Counted from the first letter of the stretch, positions 45,929 to 54,729 are shown. The stretch is 64,000 bases of DNA from VRUE01 sp963715625 (GCA_963715625.1 OY970260.1:2914001-2978000); one strand, 5' to 3'. Notes: a model not told the origin generated them from the sequence alone. Program-made: numbers and translations.

Positions 45929-47035
45929 ATGCGCACCGCGATCGTCTCCGACCTGCACCTCGGCTCCGCCGGCGGTGAGGACCTGCTGCGCGACCCGGCG
46001 ATCCGCCGGGCCCTGCTCGATGAGATCGGCGAGGCCGACCGCCTCGTCCTGCTCGGCGACGTGCTCGAGCTGCGCGAGCTGCAGCTGCCGCAGGTGCTGG
46101 AGATCGCCCGGCCGTTCTTCGAGGACCTGGGCAGGGCGATGACCGGGCGCCGGGTCGTGCTCGTGCCCGGCAACCACGACCACCGCCTGGCCGAGCCCCT
46201 GCTCGAAGAGCTTGCGCTGGCGGGCGGCACGCTCGGGCTGGAGCACCGCTCCCTCGCGGCGGGCGAGCCGGCGAGGCACATCGCCGCCTGGCTCGGCGAC
46301 GCCGAGCTCAGCATCGCCTATCCGGGCGCCTGGATCCGCGACGACGTCTACGCCACCCACGGCCACTACATGGACTGCCACATGAGCCTGCCGCGCCTGG
46401 AGTGCGTCGCCGCGGCGGCGATCATGCGCACCGCCGGCCACCCGCCCGACCCCGCCGCCCCAAACGACTACGAGCGCATCCTGCGCCCGCTCTACGGCCT
46501 CTCCTTCGGCCTCGCCGAAGCGGGGATGAGGCCCGGCGCCAGCCGCCCCTCCGAACGTGCCTGGCGCGCCTTCTCCGGCCGGCGCAACGGCGGGCGGGCC
46601 CGCCAGGCCACCGTCAAGGCTGCCTTCGCCGCCGGCGTGCCGACCGGCATCTGGCTGCTCAACCGCCTCCTCCGCGCCGAGTTCGACCCCGACCTCTCCC
46701 CCGCCTCGATCGCCCGCAGCGGGATCGACGCGGCCACCGAGCTGGCGCGGCGGCTGCGGGTCGAGGCAGCCCACACGATCACCGGCCACACCCACCATGC
46801 CGGCCCGGACGAGGGAGAGGCCGAGTGGCAGCTCCCCGGCGGCGGCCAGCTGCACAACACCGGCAGCTGGGTCTTCGCCGACGCCTTCCACCACCCCGGC
46901 GCGCCCCCGGGCCCCTACTGGCCGGGGACCGTCACCTGGGTCGGCGACGAGGGGCCGCCGCGGCGCGTGCGCCTGCTGGTCGACCGCCCACGCGAGGAGC
47001 TGCGCGACGCGGTCAGCCGAGCCAATCGGCGATGA
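45929..47035 (+). CDS. Calcineurin-like metallophosphoesterase
   Basis: 368 residues. Metal-binding motifs in order: SDLHLGS, LLGDVLEL, VPGNHDH, THGHYMD and GHTHHAG. This is the LpxH/YfcE-type arrangement, but an actinobacterium lacks lipid A, so the substrate is another phosphoester. The middle carries a helical insert (residues about 170-260). ATG 45929 gives MRTAIVSDLHLG. The 3' end overlaps the convergent dehalogenase gene by 23 bases. Confidence 0.88.
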   Translation: MRTAIVSDLHLGSAGGEDLLRDPAIRRALLDEIGEADRLVLLGDVLELRELQLPQVLEIARPFFEDLGRAMTGRRVVLVPGNHDHRLAEPLLEELALAGGTLGLEHRSLAAGEPARHIAAWLGDAELSIAYPGAWIRDDVYATHGHYMDCHMSLPRLECVAAAAIMRTAGHPPDPAAPNDYERILRPLYGLSFGLAEAGMRPGASRPSERAWRAFSGRRNGGRARQATVKAAFAAGVPTGIWLLNRLLRAEFDPDLSPASIARSGIDAATELARRLRVEAAHTITGHTHHAGPDEGEAEWQLPGGGQLHNTGSWVFADAFHHPGAPPGPYWPGTVTWVGDEGPPRRVRLLVDRPREELRDAVSRANRR

Positions 47036-47886
47036 TCGCGCCGATCCGGGGGCCGGCGTCCTCCTGGAGGAAGTGGCCCGCGCCCTCGATCGGCCGCGGC
47101 GCCGGGAAGTTGAGCTGGGTCGAGACCCGCTCGCCGACCGAGAAGGGGAGGATCGGGTCGGAGTCGGCCCAGAGGACCAGCGCCGGGCGGTCGTCCTCGC
47201 GCAGGGCGTCGGCAACGCGCTTGCCCTCGGCGGCGCCGGGCGAGTCGGGCTCGGTGGGGAGGATCAGCGGGAAGGCGCGGGCGCCCGCCTTGGACTCCGG
47301 GCTCGGGTAGGGGGCCTCGTAGGCGGCGATCACGTCGTCGCCGGGGTCGTCCTTGCAACCGCCGCGCACCAGCATGCCCACCGGCACGTCGGCGTTGTCG
47401 CGGACGAACTCGCGGAACATCAGCCAGGCCTCGCTCATCCGCTGGTGCCCGGTGAAGGGGCCGGTCTCCATGATCACGAGGCGCGAGAAGCGGTCGGGGT
47501 GCTCGACCGCCAGCCGCAGGCCGATCGGCCCGCCCCAGTCGTGGACGACGGCCGTCGCGTCGCGCACGTCGAGCTCCTCGAGCAGCTTCGACATCAGCTC
47601 GACATGGCGGTCGTAGGTGTACCAGCTCGAGATCGGTGGGCTTGTCGGAACGGCCGAAACCGGCGTAGTCGGGGGCGATGCAGCGGTACCCGGCATCGCG
47701 CACGGGCGGGATCACCTTGCGCCAGAGAAACGACCAGGTCGGCTCGCCGTGGAAGAAGACGACCGGCTTGCCCTCGCCCTCGTCGAGGTATGCGAGCCGC
47801 AGCCCGTCGATCTCGCGGCAGCTCGAATCGAAGGGGAAGTCGGGAAGCCCCTGCAGCGCCTCCTCGGGGGTGCGAACGACGTCCAC
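47013..47886 (-). pseudogene. Haloalkane dehalogenase-like hydrolase, interrupted by one frameshift
   Basis: Two frames together give about 290 residues of an alpha/beta hydrolase. First frame: REIDGLRLAYLDEGEGKPVV, HGEPTWSFLWRKVIPP (oxyanion region) and APDYAGFGRSDKPTD. Second frame: WYTYDRHVELM, then VVHDWGGPIGLRLA, where the Asp in HDWGG is the nucleophile of haloalkane dehalogenases. The break is one extra base near 47626, where CTCGAGCTGG would be CTCGACTGG (Leu-Asp-Trp) in frame. Start GTG 47886. Confidence 0.8.
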
Positions 47887-48075
47887 GGGCGGGAGACTAT
47901 TCGACGCGACGGGGCGCGGGGCTACGGCAGGTGGCTGAGGAATTTGCCCACGATGGCCCGAAGCAGGCACAAGCAGGAGAACTGTCAGGCGCAGGAACCC
48001 CGCGCCGGGCCTCGAAGGCGCTCCCAGCACTTCCACACTATCCTCTGTCCATTTCGAGTCACGAAAGGGTTACCC

Positions 48076-48459
48076 ATGAACGAGGAAACTCTCAGCGGCT
48101 GGTGGGTCTTCGCCGGCGTCTTGCTCCTGGTCGCTGGCGTACTGAACATCATCTACGGCATCGCCGCGATCGGCGACTCGAAGTTCTTCACGGAAAACGT
48201 CACCTACGTCTTCAGCAGCCTGCATACCTGGGGCTGGATCCTCCTGATCATCGGCGTGCTCGAGCTCGTCGCCGCCTTCTCGCTCTTCTCCGGAGGAGAA
48301 TTCGGCCGCTGGTTCGGCATCTTTATCGCCTCGCTGAACGCGATTGGCGCGCTGCTCGCGATGGCCGGTGCCTACCCCTTCTGGTCGCTGGCGATCTTCG
48401 CCCTGTCGGTCATCATCATCTACAAGCTGGCCGAGGGGCCCAAAGGCTCCGTCAGCTAG
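48076..48459 (+). CDS. DUF7144-like four-helix membrane protein
   Basis: 127 residues from ATG 48076 with GAAAGGG upstream. Four membrane helices: WWVFAGVLLLVAGVLNIIYG, WILLIIGVLELVAAFSLFSG, WFGIFIASLNAIGALLAMAG and FWSLAIFALSVIIIYKLAEG. The pattern GWWVFAGVLLLVAG and tail GLTVYKL-like ending fit a widespread small actinobacterial membrane family (DUF7144). A terminator hairpin follows 28 bases after the stop. Confidence 0.75.
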   Translation: MNEETLSGWWVFAGVLLLVAGVLNIIYGIAAIGDSKFFTENVTYVFSSLHTWGWILLIIGVLELVAAFSLFSGGEFGRWFGIFIASLNAIGALLAMAGAYPFWSLAIFALSVIIIYKLAEGPKGSVS

Positions 48460-49555
48460 GCGAAGAGCCTGCAACGCGCTGCGGCTGAAGGCCCCGGGAT
48501 CCCGGGGCCTTCGTCGTTGCGGGCCCCCCATGCGCAAGCGGCTCGGGGGCCTCGAGGCGCGCCCAGGGAGCGAGTCGCTCGTTGCCCTCGAAGATGACGT
48601 CGGCGCGGCTGAGGCGATCGTCCCATGCCCGCCGTCGCTCGTCGAAGAGGATGCCGAGGAAGCCGATGCCAAAGGTGATCGCGCCCAGGAACATACCGAG
48701 CAGGCGCCTGAGCGAGCGCCGCAGCGGCAGCCCCTGGCCCTCGACGTCGAGCCTGATCCCGAGGAAGCGCATGCCGGGCGTCTGCGCCGCGAGCGACCAG
48801 AAGCCGACCAGGTAGATGCTGCCGAGCGTGAACCAGAGCGTGGTCCCGACCGCGAGCGCGGCGCCGGAGACGCCGTCGCTGGTGCCGGTGAAGGCCGAGG
48901 CGATCAGCGCCGCCACCGCCGCCAGGCCGGAGAAGCAGAGGTTGACGATCAGCACGTCGAGGCCGAAGGCGCCGGCGCGGGTGACGGCGCCGGCGCGGTC
49001 GGTCGGCTCGGTGCGACGCTTGCGGAAGAAGATCCGGCGCGCGATCCGCTCGACGACGCTGTCGGCGCGCTTGGTGCCGTTGCCGATCGTGTGGCCGACG
49101 TCGGCGATCATGCCGACGCTCTGGGCGCTGATCGCGGCCCGTATCTCCGGCGCCTCGGCGATCCGCTCGACCAGGCGCTGGACCTCCTCGCTCGCCAGCA
49201 GCTGCCGCCAGACCTCGTCGACCAGCTCGCTGTCGAGCGCGTCGATCAGCGCCCGCTTCACCGCGTCGCTCTCCAGCGCGCTGTTCATCGCCTCCTCGAC
49301 GACCGGGCCTTTGATGACCCGGGCCAGCGCCCGTTCGACCGCCTCGCTCTCGACCGCGGCGACCATCGCCTCCTCGGCCGCGCTCTCGACGGCGCGGTCG
49401 ATGCCGGTCGCCTTGCTCACGCTGCGGGCGCTGCGCACCCCGGCGCCGAGCAGCCGCACCGAGAGCGGCAGCGGGCGGCCCGAGGGGCCGTCGCCGGGCG
49501 GCGCCGAGTGGCCGTTGCCGGGCGGGGTGGAGTTCGGTTCGGGGCCGTCAACCAT
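48452..49555 (-). CDS. RDD-domain membrane protein
   Basis: 367 residues. A proline-rich start and a long helical region (residues 40-150, repeating VESEAVERALARV, LESDAVKRALIDALDSEL) precede an RDD domain (RAGAFGLDVLIVNLCFSG, two to three helices, then TPGMRFLGIRLD and LFDERRRAWDDRLSRADVIF). The last 20 residues come from the terminator region and overlap the neighbouring gene. RDD proteins have been linked to ion transport. Function unknown here. Confidence 0.82.
   Translation of the reverse strand: MVDGPEPNSTPPGNGHSAPPGDGPSGRPLPLSVRLLGAGVRSARSVSKATGIDRAVESAAEEAMVAAVESEAVERALARVIKGPVVEEAMNSALESDAVKRALIDALDSELVDEVWRQLLASEEVQRLVERIAEAPEIRAAISAQSVGMIADVGHTIGNGTKRADSVVERIARRIFFRKRRTEPTDRAGAVTRAGAFGLDVLIVNLCFSGLAAVAALIASAFTGTSDGVSGAALAVGTTLWFTLGSIYLVGFWSLAAQTPGMRFLGIRLDVEGQGLPLRRSLRRLLGMFLGAITFGIGFLGILFDERRRAWDDRLSRADVIFEGNERLAPWARLEAPEPLAHGGPATTKAPGSRGLQPQRVAGSSPS
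48487..48512. terminator. Rho-independent-type hairpin
   Basis: GAAGGCCCCGG-GATC-CCGGGGCCTTC is a perfect 11-bp stem with a 4-base loop, followed by TCGTCGTTGC. It ends the plus-strand membrane protein gene and lies inside the nominal 3' end of the convergent RDD gene. Confidence 0.7.
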
Positions 49556-49576
49556 CGTCCGGCGAGTATAGGTCGC

Positions 49577-49634
49577 GGTGCAACGCGTTAGTGCAACGCG
49601 TTACGGCGCTTATAGGTGAACAACGCGTTGCACC
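49577..49634. repeat. Palindromic element family G, copy 3 (with duplicated left arm)
   Basis: The left arm GTGCAACGCGTTA occurs twice in tandem, followed by CGGC ... GGTGAACAACGCGTTGCACC. It is one of two adjacent G copies between the RDD and Nudix genes. Confidence 0.85.
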
Positions 49635-49650
49635 TCGGACGGGCGAAGTC

Positions 49651-49699
49651 GAGGTGCAACGCGTTACGGCTCCTACGGGCGAACAAAACGTTGCACCTC
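49651..49699. repeat. Palindromic element family G, copy 4
   Basis: GAGGTGCAACGCGTTACGGC, then a short centre, GGGCGAACAAAACG and TTGCACCTC. Only 16 bases separate it from copy 3. It ends 4 bases from the Nudix gene stop. Confidence 0.85.
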
Positions 49700-49702
49700 G
49701 GG

Positions 49703-50185
49703 TTACCTGCCTGCCGCGAGGCGATCGACGAACTCGGCCTGGGCGGGGTTGATCTTCTCCCGCGCGACATCGAGCCCGAACCACTCGGCGCGGTCGACCT
49801 CGGGGAACTCGCGCTCAGTTCCGGAGCGCGGCGGCCACTCCATCGCGAAGGTGTTGCTGCGCAGCTCGGCAGGGTCGAAGTCCCCCTCGGCGGCCCAGCA
49901 GAGGACCGTCTTGCCGCCCTTCTGGCGCACCGAGCCCAGCTCGGTCAGGTCGTCGACAGCGAGACCGAGACCCGACCCCAGCTCCTCCCCGAGCTCGCGC
50001 AGCGCACAGGCCCGGGGGTCCTCCCCCTCGCCGACCTCGCCCTTCGGCACCGACCAGGCGCCGAGGTCCCTCTTCGCCCAGAACGGCCCGCCGGGATGGA
50101 TGAGCAGAACCTCGGCAGGGCCTCCGGTGCGACGGTAGAGCAGGATCCCGGCGCTGGTTGCGGCCACCGCAGGGACGGTAGTCAA
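49703..50185 (-). CDS. Nudix hydrolase
   Basis: 160 residues. The Nudix box is GEGEDPRACALRELGEELG with the REUxEExGU pattern. SAGILLYRRTGGPAEVLLIH precedes it and WSVPKGEV leads into it. It hydrolyses a nucleoside diphosphate linked compound; the PKGE start recalls the ADP-ribose or Ap4A type. Start is TTG 50185. Confidence 0.9.
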   Translation of the reverse strand: MTTVPAVAATSAGILLYRRTGGPAEVLLIHPGGPFWAKRDLGAWSVPKGEVGEGEDPRACALRELGEELGSGLGLAVDDLTELGSVRQKGGKTVLCWAAEGDFDPAELRSNTFAMEWPPRSGTEREFPEVDRAEWFGLDVAREKINPAQAEFVDRLAAGR

Positions 50186-50259
50186 CTACGCGACCCGCCT
50201 CAGGGCGGGCGCCGAATGCCAGCGACGAGGAGGGCAGTAACGATGTATGCTTATACATC

Positions 50260-50532
50260 GTGCACCGAACCCAGATCTACCTCGACGACGCCCAGACGGC
50301 ACGCCTGGACCGGCGCGCCGCCGCGGAGGGAACTTCGCGCTCGAAGCTGATCCGTCGTGCGGTCGACGAGTACCTCTCGCAGGAGGAGCGAGACGCTGCG
50401 GCTTGGCAAGCTCAGTGGAGGAAGGCGGTCGACGGAACCGCCGGCCTCGCGCCATACCTCGACGAGGGCGCCGAGTACGTCGAGGGCCTGCGTCGCGAGG
50501 ATGCCGAGCGCCTGTCGCAACTCGAGCGTTGA
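50260..50532 (+). CDS. Ribbon-helix-helix antitoxin (VapB-like)
   Basis: 90 residues. The N-terminal RHH reads RTQIYLDDAQTARLDRRAAA, then SRSKLIRRAVDEYL. The C-terminal half carries the toxin-binding region. GTG 50260 is preceded by an AT-rich TATGCTTATACATC stretch, which includes a TATACA/TATGCT promoter-like box. The stop overlaps the toxin start (TTGA). Confidence 0.85.
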   Translation: MHRTQIYLDDAQTARLDRRAAAEGTSRSKLIRRAVDEYLSQEERDAAAWQAQWRKAVDGTAGLAPYLDEGAEYVEGLRREDAERLSQLER

Positions 50533-50901
50533 GGGTCGTCCTCGACACCAGCGTCCTCGTCGACCATCTCCGCGCCTCGGCTCCCGCAACCGCCTACCTC
50601 GCCGGCCTCGACGAGCGCCCGTCCTGCTCTGAGATCAGCCGTATCGAGGTGATCCAGGGTCTGCGCTCCTCGGAGCGCAGCGCCGCGGACAGGCTGTTCG
50701 CGCTGATCGCCTGGGTCCCGGTAAGCGAAGCCGTGGCCCGCCGCGCCAGCGAGCTCGGGCGCCAGTGGCGGCGCAGCCATCCCGGAATCGGCGTCGCCGA
50801 CCTCGCGATCGCGGCAACCGCAGAACAGGTCGAACGCCAGCCTGGCCACGCTCAACCTCAGGCACTTCCCGATGTTCGCGGGCCTTCGCGCGCCGTACTG
50901 A
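50529..50901 (+). pseudogene. VapC-type PIN toxin, interrupted by one frameshift
   Basis: PIN domain: Asp in RVVLDTSVLVDHL, Glu in SEISRIEVIQGL, Asp in IGVADLAIAATAEQ. After EQV the frame changes; the second frame ASLATLNLRHFPMFAGLRAP completes the usual VapC end. One extra A near 50834 turns GTCGAC into GTCGAAC. With that base removed the gene encodes about 123 intact residues. It overlaps the 3' end of the convergent oxidoreductase gene. Confidence 0.8.
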
Positions 50902-52582
50902 CGAGCGGATGGAGCTGCTCGGCCGCGAAGAGCTCGTGGATGAGCTTGATCGCGATCGAGCCCTCGCCGACCGCGGAGGCGACGCGGTTCATCGACCCTT
51001 GACGGACGTCTCCCGCGGCGAAGACGCCGGGCATGCTGGTCTCGAGCGAGAACGGGGGGCGCTCGAGCGGCCAGCTCCCGTCGCTCTCCAGGTCAGTCCC
51101 GGTGCGAATGAATCCGCCATCCCCCCGCGCGAGCTCCGCCGGCAGCCAGTCCGTGTTCGGGTGGGCTCCGATCATCAGGAAGAGCTCATCGGCCTCGACC
51201 GTCTCTGTCGTCCCCTCGGCAGCGGAGCGGAGGACCAGGCGCTCCAGCCAGCCGTCCCCGCCGGCGCCCCCGCCGACGACCTCGGTCCCGAGGCGCACGT
51301 CGATGTTGTGCGTTGCTTCGACCTGCTTCACCAGGTAGTGCGACATTCCGCTCTCGAGCGACCCGGCGCGCACGACGAGCGTCACCCGGCGGGCATATTC
51401 GGCCAGGTGCAGCGCGGCCTGGCCGGCGGAGTTCGCGCCGCCGACGACGTAGACCTCCTCGTCGACCGTCGTCGGCGCCTCGGAGGCCGGGCCGCTGTAG
51501 AAGACCCCCGCCCCGACGAGCGCCTCGAGCTCAGGGACGCCGAGCCGGCGGTAGGTGGCGCCGGTGGCGAGGACGACCGCGGGGGCGCTGACCTCGCCGC
51601 CGTCGGATAGCGCGACGTGAACGCGGTCGCCCTCGCGGCGGATCGCGGTCGCGTCGTGCATGAAGGCGAACTTGGCGCCGAAGACCCACGCCTGCTCGTA
51701 GGCGCTCTCCGCCAGCCGACGGCCGCTGACCCCGCGCGGAAAGCCCAGGTAGTTGCGGATCAGCGAGCTCGAGGTCGCCTGGCCGCCGACGCCGCCGTCG
51801 TCGACGACCAGCGTCCGGAAGCCCTCCGAGGCGCCGTAGACCGCGGCCGAGAGGCCGGCCGGCCCGCCGCCGACGATGACGACGTCGTAATCGCGCCGGT
51901 CGGGGTCGATGGTCGCCCCGGCGGCGCTCGCCAGCTCCAGGTTGGTCGGGTTGGCGAGGACGGTGCCGTTCGGGAAGACGACGAGGGGAAGCGGCTCTCC
52001 GTCGCCCGATTCCGCCACCAGCGCGCGGCCGGCGGGAGAGTCGGCAAGCAGGAAGGCGTGCGGGACCGCGCAGCGGCCGAGAACCTCTTTCAGCTCGGAG
52101 GCCCTGCCCGTCCACGACTCGCTGACGATGTGGACGGTGTGCGGCGAGACCCGCCGCGCGTGGGCCCACTCGAGCAGGAAGGTCGAGACCGACTGGTGGA
52201 ACAGCTCATCGGGCGACTGTGAGGGCCTGATCACGTAGTACTCGATCTGCCGCCGCGCCATCGCCTGGAAGATCTCCTCCGCGGTCGTGCCGTCGCCCCA
52301 GCTCCCCCACTCGATCAGCAGCCCGCGCTGGGCGTGCGCGTGGAGATCACGCACCCTGCCCAGCAGCTCGCTCCCGGGCTCGCCCCCGAGCGATTGCGCG
52401 GCAAGCACGAGCGCCACGTCCTCCCCCGCCGCTTTCAGCGCCACGAGCTCGACCATCGCCTCTTCTGCCGAGGACACGCAGACGACCCGGTAGCTCCGCG
52501 AATACCGGTCGACCAGCTCGCGTTCGACCTCGCGCAGCGCACGCTCGTCTTCGTCGATGGCGAAAAGGACAGGGGCAGACAC
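50858..52582 (-). CDS. Thioredoxin reductase-like FAD oxidoreductase with N-terminal receiver-like domain
   Basis: 574 residues. Residues 1-120 look like a degenerate receiver domain (LFAIDEDERALREVEREL), then a thioredoxin-like segment (VHIVSESWTGRASELKEVL). From about 230 a TrxB-type reductase follows: VVIVGGGPAGLSAAVYGASE for FAD, VYVVGGANSAGQAALHLAEY for NAD(P)H and GVFAAGDVRQGSMNRVASAV. The redox CxxC of real thioredoxin reductase is absent; the site reads GGQATSSSLIRNYLGFP. It may be a redox sensor or reduce another carrier. Confidence 0.87.
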   Translation of the reverse strand: MSAPVLFAIDEDERALREVERELVDRYSRSYRVVCVSSAEEAMVELVALKAAGEDVALVLAAQSLGGEPGSELLGRVRDLHAHAQRGLLIEWGSWGDGTTAEEIFQAMARRQIEYYVIRPSQSPDELFHQSVSTFLLEWAHARRVSPHTVHIVSESWTGRASELKEVLGRCAVPHAFLLADSPAGRALVAESGDGEPLPLVVFPNGTVLANPTNLELASAAGATIDPDRRDYDVVIVGGGPAGLSAAVYGASEGFRTLVVDDGGVGGQATSSSLIRNYLGFPRGVSGRRLAESAYEQAWVFGAKFAFMHDATAIRREGDRVHVALSDGGEVSAPAVVLATGATYRRLGVPELEALVGAGVFYSGPASEAPTTVDEEVYVVGGANSAGQAALHLAEYARRVTLVVRAGSLESGMSHYLVKQVEATHNIDVRLGTEVVGGGAGGDGWLERLVLRSAAEGTTETVEADELFLMIGAHPNTDWLPAELARGDGGFIRTGTDLESDGSWPLERPPFSLETSMPGVFAAGDVRQGSMNRVASAVGEGSIAIKLIHELFAAEQLHPLVSTAREGPRTSGSA

Positions 52583-52594
52583 GGTTACGAAAAA

Positions 52595-52858
52595 TTACCG
52601 TCCCGGCCGCGCTTGGTCGACAGGCCTCAAAGCCACAGCTTCGGTCCCCACCTGAAAGAAACTATTTGAACCAAGTCCAGGGCCCGATCGAGTGCTGTGG
52701 CGATCAGCCCACTGATCGGGACCGGTCGTCTTAACGGCCTCCAGGATCGCGAGAAGCTGGATCCGGACGTTGACCGGCAGGGCCTTTAGGAATCTGGGGG
52801 CAGGGATCGAAGCGGGCTCCTCGCCCCGGTCCACGAGCCACTCGACCTCCCAGCGCAT
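52595..52858 (-). pseudogene. HigB/RelE-family toxin, C-terminally damaged
   Basis: 87 residues. The first 50 (WEVEWLVDRGEE, then FLKALPVNVRIQLLAILEAV and GPDQWADRHS) fit the phage-derived Gp49-like/HigB toxin family. After that the sequence no longer matches: the expected LYRLF-type strand and basic catalytic residues are missing. It is divergent from an XRE antitoxin gene, whereas toxin and antitoxin are normally in one operon. Confidence 0.5.
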
Positions 52859-52907
52859 TCACGAAGCGTATTGGCTGCAACCGACAGTCAGACGCATCCC
52901 GCCCTGT

Positions 52908-52923
52908 GTTGCGTTTATGCAAC
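52908..52923. promoter_or_regulatory. Candidate operator before the XRE gene
   Basis: GTTGCGTTTATGCAAC is an inverted repeat (GTTGC / GCAAC) 20 bases before the XRE gene start. XRE antitoxins of this kind usually repress their own promoter by binding such sites. Confidence 0.4.
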
Positions 52924-52943
52924 GGACGCGCTACCCTGCCTCT

Positions 52944-53264
52944 GTGGCTAAGCCTCGGAATCCTCACGATACCGCTCTCGCCTCTCTTGTTCCCAGCGAG
53001 GAGAGGGGCGACTACGAGCGCCGCGTGAAGGCGCTCGTCGCGCGCAACAAGCTTCTCAGCACCCTGGAGTCTGTCCGCGAGGCGGAAAAACTCTCCAAGA
53101 AGGATCTCGCCGATCGAGCAGGCCTTGACCCGTCCAGTGTCCGGCGCATGTTGACGGCTGAGACCGCGAACCCAACCACGGAGAACGCGTTTCTACTCCT
53201 CAGCGCCATGGGCATCAAGCTCGAGGCGGTCCTCCCGTCCGGCAGCCGGGTCAACATCGTCTGA
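52944..53264 (+). CDS. XRE-family helix-turn-helix antitoxin (HigA-like)
   Basis: 106 residues from GTG 52944. An N-terminal helical arm (SEERGDYERRVKALVARNKL) leads to an XRE domain: VREAEKLSKKDLADRAGLDP, then SSVRRMLTAETANPTTENAF and LSAMGIKLEAVLPSG. It appears intact while its divergent toxin partner looks broken. Confidence 0.75.
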   Translation: MAKPRNPHDTALASLVPSEERGDYERRVKALVARNKLLSTLESVREAEKLSKKDLADRAGLDPSSVRRMLTAETANPTTENAFLLLSAMGIKLEAVLPSGSRVNIV

Positions 53265-53274
53265 TGGGAGACCG

Positions 53275-53628
53275 CTACTCGTCCTCCGGCATCCTGAACC
53301 CGATGGCCCGCTTTGGTCGGACGGGCGGCGCGATCAGCTGCCGCAGAACTTGAAGACCTCATCCAGTTGCTCATCGTGCTGGCCCAGCTTCGAACTCGTA
53401 TCTCGTTCCAGCTGATCGAGCCGTCTCTCCAGCGCCGCGTAGCCCGCCGCCGCTCGGCGCAACTCGACGAACGCTCGCATGATCGCGATGTTCACGGCGA
53501 TAGCGCGGTGCTGCGAAGGACACCGGAAAGCATCGCAATGCCTGCTCGGTGAAGACGTACGGCGCGTAGCGACGGCCTCCTCGGCCTTCGTTTGAGATCA
53601 CAATTTGTGATCTCAAAGATTCGGCCAT
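53275..53628 (-). pseudogene. ORF6N/KilA-type phage antirepressor-like gene, decayed
   Basis: Pieces of one protein appear in all three frames: LRSQIVISNEGRGGRRYAPY, VFTEQ; IAMLSGVLRST; AVNIAIMRAFVELRRAAAGY, then LERRLDQLERDTSSKLGQHD; and RQLIAPPVRPKRAIGFRMPE. These are the consecutive parts of an ORF6N-domain protein. Three single-base deletions in short G or C runs (GG for GGG, CC for CCC, AAG for AAGG) would explain the breaks. The N-terminal ORF6N domain is largely missing. Confidence 0.65.
53591..53617. repeat. 27-base perfect palindrome in the ORF6N relic
   Basis: TTTGAGATCACAA-T-TTGTGATCTCAAA has 13-base arms with no mismatch. It encodes LRSQIVISN of the relic and is far richer in A and T than its surroundings. 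Confidence 0.85.
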
Positions 53629-53714
53629 CGAGTAGCGCAGAAGACCGGCCACCGCGTCCCCGACCTTGGGCGAGTGGGAGCTATCGGACGACGCGTTCGG
53701 TACCAGCAGCGGTA

Positions 53715-53945
53715 CTACTTCAATAGGCGCAGGAACTCGTCACGGGAGATTCCCGCATCGGAGAGGATGCCGCCAAGCGTGCCGCGCTTGATGTCCTTCG
53801 CGTGGACGGCGACCGTGACGACGTTCGGGCTGTCCGGGTGCGTGAAGTGGTGATGGCTACCCTTCGAGCGGACCAGATTCCAGCCCTTCTGTTCCAGGAC
53901 TCGGATCAGCTGTCGGGGACGGACCGACGGCAGTCGGTCGCTCAC
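53715..53945 (-). CDS. hicA: HicA-type mRNA interferase toxin
   Basis: 76 residues with the dsRNA-binding-like fold: RPRQLIRVLEQKGWNLVRSK, the catalytic His in GSHHHFTHPD and VAVHAKDIKRGTLGGIL. The GTG start overlaps the hicB stop (GTGA). It looks intact. Confidence 0.9.
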   Translation of the reverse strand: MSDRLPSVRPRQLIRVLEQKGWNLVRSKGSHHHFTHPDSPNVVTVAVHAKDIKRGTLGGILSDAGISRDEFLRLLK

Positions 53946-54169
53946 GCGGCGACGGTGACGCGCTCGATCAGCGCCGGCTGAGGCAGCGGGCGTCCCTCGT
54001 CCGCCAGCACCTCGAGGTAGCCCTCGATGGCGTCCTTGGCCATCGTCAGGGCCTCATCGCGGGTCTCGCCCTGCGTGTGGCAGCCGGGCAGAGCAGGAAC
54101 GGACACACTGAAACCGCCCTCCTCTTCGGGCTGAAGAACCACCTCGAACTCGTGAGATTTAGCCATCAT
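53942..54169 (-). CDS. hicB: HicB-type antitoxin
   Basis: 75 residues: FEVVLQPEEEGGFSVSVPAL, PGCHTQGETRDEALTMAKDA and IEGYLEVLADEGRPLP are the standard HicB partial RNase H fold. No DNA-binding domain follows, so it is the short form. It precedes hicA. Two ATG codons lie side by side at the start; 54169 or 54166 may be used. Confidence 0.88.
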   Translation of the reverse strand: MMAKSHEFEVVLQPEEEGGFSVSVPALPGCHTQGETRDEALTMAKDAIEGYLEVLADEGRPLPQPALIERVTVAA

Positions 54170-54325
54170 GAGAAGCCAAGGATAGCGCCGGCGCGGTCGG
54201 CCCACCCGAGGCCGAGCCCATAGCGGGCGCATACGTCTCCGAGGCCGCCCGCGGCCTTCCCGTGGCTTCTGCAGGGTCGCGAAGGTCCGGGTAGCGGAGG
54301 GGGGTCGTAGAACTGCCCGAAGTCA

Positions 54326-54466
54326 CTAGCTCCGCACGATCTGTGAAATCCGCTGGTGGCTCATCCCCAGCACTTCAGCAATAGCCACCATCGGCAAGCC
54401 CGCCTTGTAGGCCGCCCGGATTGCCTCGTCGCGGTCGGCCCGCAGCTCCTCGCCGGCCTCCTCCAA
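54326..54466 (-). pseudogene. Helix-turn-helix remnant
   Basis: A 46-residue frame from TTG: LEEAGEELRADRDEAIRAAY, then KAGLPMVAIAEVLGMSHQRI and SQIVRS. The last 30 residues form a resolvase- or sigma-type helix-turn-helix. Upstream the frame continues with helix-like sequence but soon meets a stop without a good start. It may be the tail of a lost DNA-binding protein. Confidence 0.4.
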
Positions 54467-54729
54467 CTCGCTTTCCCGCCGCGCGTGCTCCCTCGCGAAG
54501 GGCCGCTAGTGGTCCGTCCGGTAAGTCCGGGGTGGAGGAACCTACCCCGGGAGCGTTCTCGAGCGACTGCTCCCGAACGGCGACCTGCTCGTTCCCGTCA
54601 GTGCTAGCGAGGTCTTAGCCTGATCGACCTCTTGGTACCACGGGCGGTACCGCGACGCCTTCGTTTGCCGGGGTCGCCTCGAATGCGAAGCGGTGAGCCC
54701 GCTTCCCAAGCCGGCTCTGAGGTATCGGC

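Noticed and set aside
45929..47035. UDP-2,3-diacylglucosamine pyrophosphatase (LpxH)
   Set aside because: The metal motifs fit the superfamily, but no lipid A pathway is expected in this type of organism and the middle insert differs, so only the general class is named.
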